From: Dipylidium caninum
Taxonomy: Eukaryota > Platyhelminthes > Cestoda > Cyclophyllidea > Dipylidiidae
Direction of reading: 5' to 3'
Assembly: GCA_017562135.1 (NCBI GenBank)
Contig: QEYB01000921.1
Coordinates: 62,001 to 126,000, forward strand
Length of the DNA stretch: 64,000 bases
Shown here: one piece after another, positions 62,687 through 64,000 of the stretch
Numbering within the stretch: the stretch's first letter is position 1
How the letters are laid out: the number at the start of each line of letters is the position of its first letter
Notes under the pieces: model-generated
What the model saw: only the letters and a program-made list of their open reading frames with translations
What the model was told of the DNA's origin: nothing
Databases searched by the model: none
Position numbers and translations under genes: made by a program

Positions 62687-64000
62687 ATGACTGAATACAA
62701 TGAAGAATACAATTGGGAAAAGACTTGGTTGAATAGCGCTCCTCTTGGACGTGGTGGCGGTACTCGACGGTCGGCGGAACCTCATTTTCAGCATAAACGA
62801 CATTTTGACAAAATAATTCATATAGCATGTGGGGTCCAAAGTCTCCGGGACAAGAAATTTTAGAAGATCCATTCTTTATTATTCACGGTCGTAGACACTC
62901 AGAAATCGCGTATCCTAATATTCTCTATAGACGTTCAAAATCTGCTCCTCGTCAAAGAAAAGTACCAAGTCCGATTAATGAACGGACTCAAACATCTACC
63001 AGACCAAAATCTGAAGAGGCAACGAATGTGAGTAAGGCTGTCAAACCTCAGCAAAAGAAACATCATTCAAAGTCTTCCTCGGAAGTGAAAAAGAAAAAGC
63101 CGATCGAACGATGGCCAGAGCTAAAGATGGATATTCCTAAAGATTCACCGCAAACTAACCTTCCTGCAAAATCCGAGTACCAACGATCCTTTAGTCCGCC
63201 AGCTGCTTATAATTATACTCAAAACGGGCGTCAATCAGCAAAAATTCCCCTTGCTGAAGGTAGGAAAGAGGATATAAAAATTTCAGGAAAATAAGCGAAT
63301 AAAAATAGCGTCAGACAGACGATCCAATCGAAAATCCGCCTCCTCTGTACAACCCTCAGAACTTACTTCAAATCTTCAAAACGATAAGGTTGAGTCGAAA
63401 TCAGAGCTCCGTCGTAGACGCTTGCAGTCGGAATACCGAGCAAACTACAAGAATCTTTCCGACTATACATGTGTGGCTAAACTCCAAAACGACGAGGCGA
63501 AACAGAATCAACAGCAAGTAGAAGGATGTCATTTCTCTCGAAAACATTTCAATCAGCTTGACTCAAACAACGCGAATCTCTGGGATCCTCCAAGTACTTT
63601 ATCGGAAATAGTGGGAGTCGACCCTAAAGTAAGGGAGCGACGAATAAAGGAATATAATGACCCTCCTGCACGTCGCCCCCTTAACACTAGTCGCTCCGAC
63701 AGTGCATTAAAGTGCCCTGAGAATTCACTAAATTTGCGATTTAAGTACCCTGCTCCATCGTTGGCCACACGCTATGAGCCAAGCAAGTATTCAAATCAAC
63801 AATCACATTATGGGGAAACGAGGAAAACAAATTTGGCGTCAGAGAAGATGGATGCTGTAGGATGCACACCGTCACATCACATGTGCGGTACCGGTGGAGG
63901 CTTTTTGGTTTCTCGTCCGAGGCCGACAGAAATGGGCCTACCGCCCCTACAGACGCACCGCCCTTGTTGTTCTTCGCCCCCTTCCGCATGCGCCTCACCG
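62687..64000 (+). CDS. MDM1: MDM1-like microtubule-binding protein, 3' partial
   Basis: MDM1 binds microtubules, localises to centrioles and negatively regulates their duplication. Exons: 62687-62769, 62826-63259, then from 63309 or 63315 and open to the window edge. The start MTEYNEEYNWEKTWL matches the family's SEYQRNFLWKKSYL repeat. A second copy, KSEYQRSFSPP, lies near the end of exon 2, and a third, QSEYRANYKNLSDYTCVAKL (cf. SEYRAKFLSPAQYLYKAGA), lies in exon 3. QVEGCHFSRKHFNQL and NLWD then match human RVQGTHFSRDHLNQI and CCWD. The acceptor of exon 3 is ambiguous: the obvious TTTCAG at 63286 is out of phase with the GAAG|GTAGGA donor and would stop at once, whereas AATAG (63308) and GTCAG (63314) keep the frame. 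Introns are 56 and 49-55 nt. The C-terminus lies outside the window. Confidence 0.9.

Noticed and set aside
63287..63295. Using the TTTCAG at 63286 as the MDM1 exon 3 acceptor
   Set aside because: Joined to the only plausible donor at 63260, it gives an immediate stop codon, whereas acceptors at 63308 or 63314 preserve the conserved frame.

Overview
This is a eukaryotic, almost certainly animal, nuclear window. The gene set is metazoan: integrin alpha, prominin, MTA, arfaptin, DPCD, MDM1, a La-related protein and a lysosomal PQ-loop transporter. Some introns are only 31-39 nt (DPCD, MTA), while others in the same window exceed 1-2 kb. One gene appears to take its start codon from upstream of its first visible exon. 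That combination fits a parasitic flatworm, and a tapeworm is my best guess. The species assignment is inference. No bacterial, plasmid, phage or CRISPR feature was seen.

Layout. On the + strand: arfaptin (BAR/AH domain, 2377-5269, 5' end missing), DPCD (7062-8118), integrin alpha (9650-19385), and the SLC66A1/PQLC2 lysosomal cationic amino-acid transporter (27746-29620). On the - strand: a LARP1-like La-related protein (45829-48504), a prominin-like five-pass membrane protein (50428-53419), and an MTA-family NuRD/corepressor subunit (58950-61731). MDM1 (62687 to beyond the right edge, + strand) lies head to head with MTA across an AT-rich gap of about 1 kb. Two GC-rich gene-free stretches, 19.4-27.7 kb and 29.7-45.8 kb, contain only microsatellites, a diverged tandem duplication, a Z-DNA-prone block and a perfect 28-bp palindrome. 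Long open frames there look like by-products of high GC.

There is no operon logic; these are neighbouring, independently acting genes. Loose themes are membrane and cytoskeleton organisation (arfaptin, integrin, prominin), cilia/centrioles (DPCD, MDM1) and gene regulation (LARP, MTA). Exon joins were worked out by hand from GT/AG sites, reading phase and remembered family motifs, with no transcript support. The most notable details are an 8-nt microexon in MTA, a signal peptide in prominin lying immediately behind a splice acceptor with no nearby ATG, a lost proline in the second PQ motif of the transporter, a shifted reading frame at the arfaptin C-terminus, and a LARP1-type protein without a visible DM15 region.
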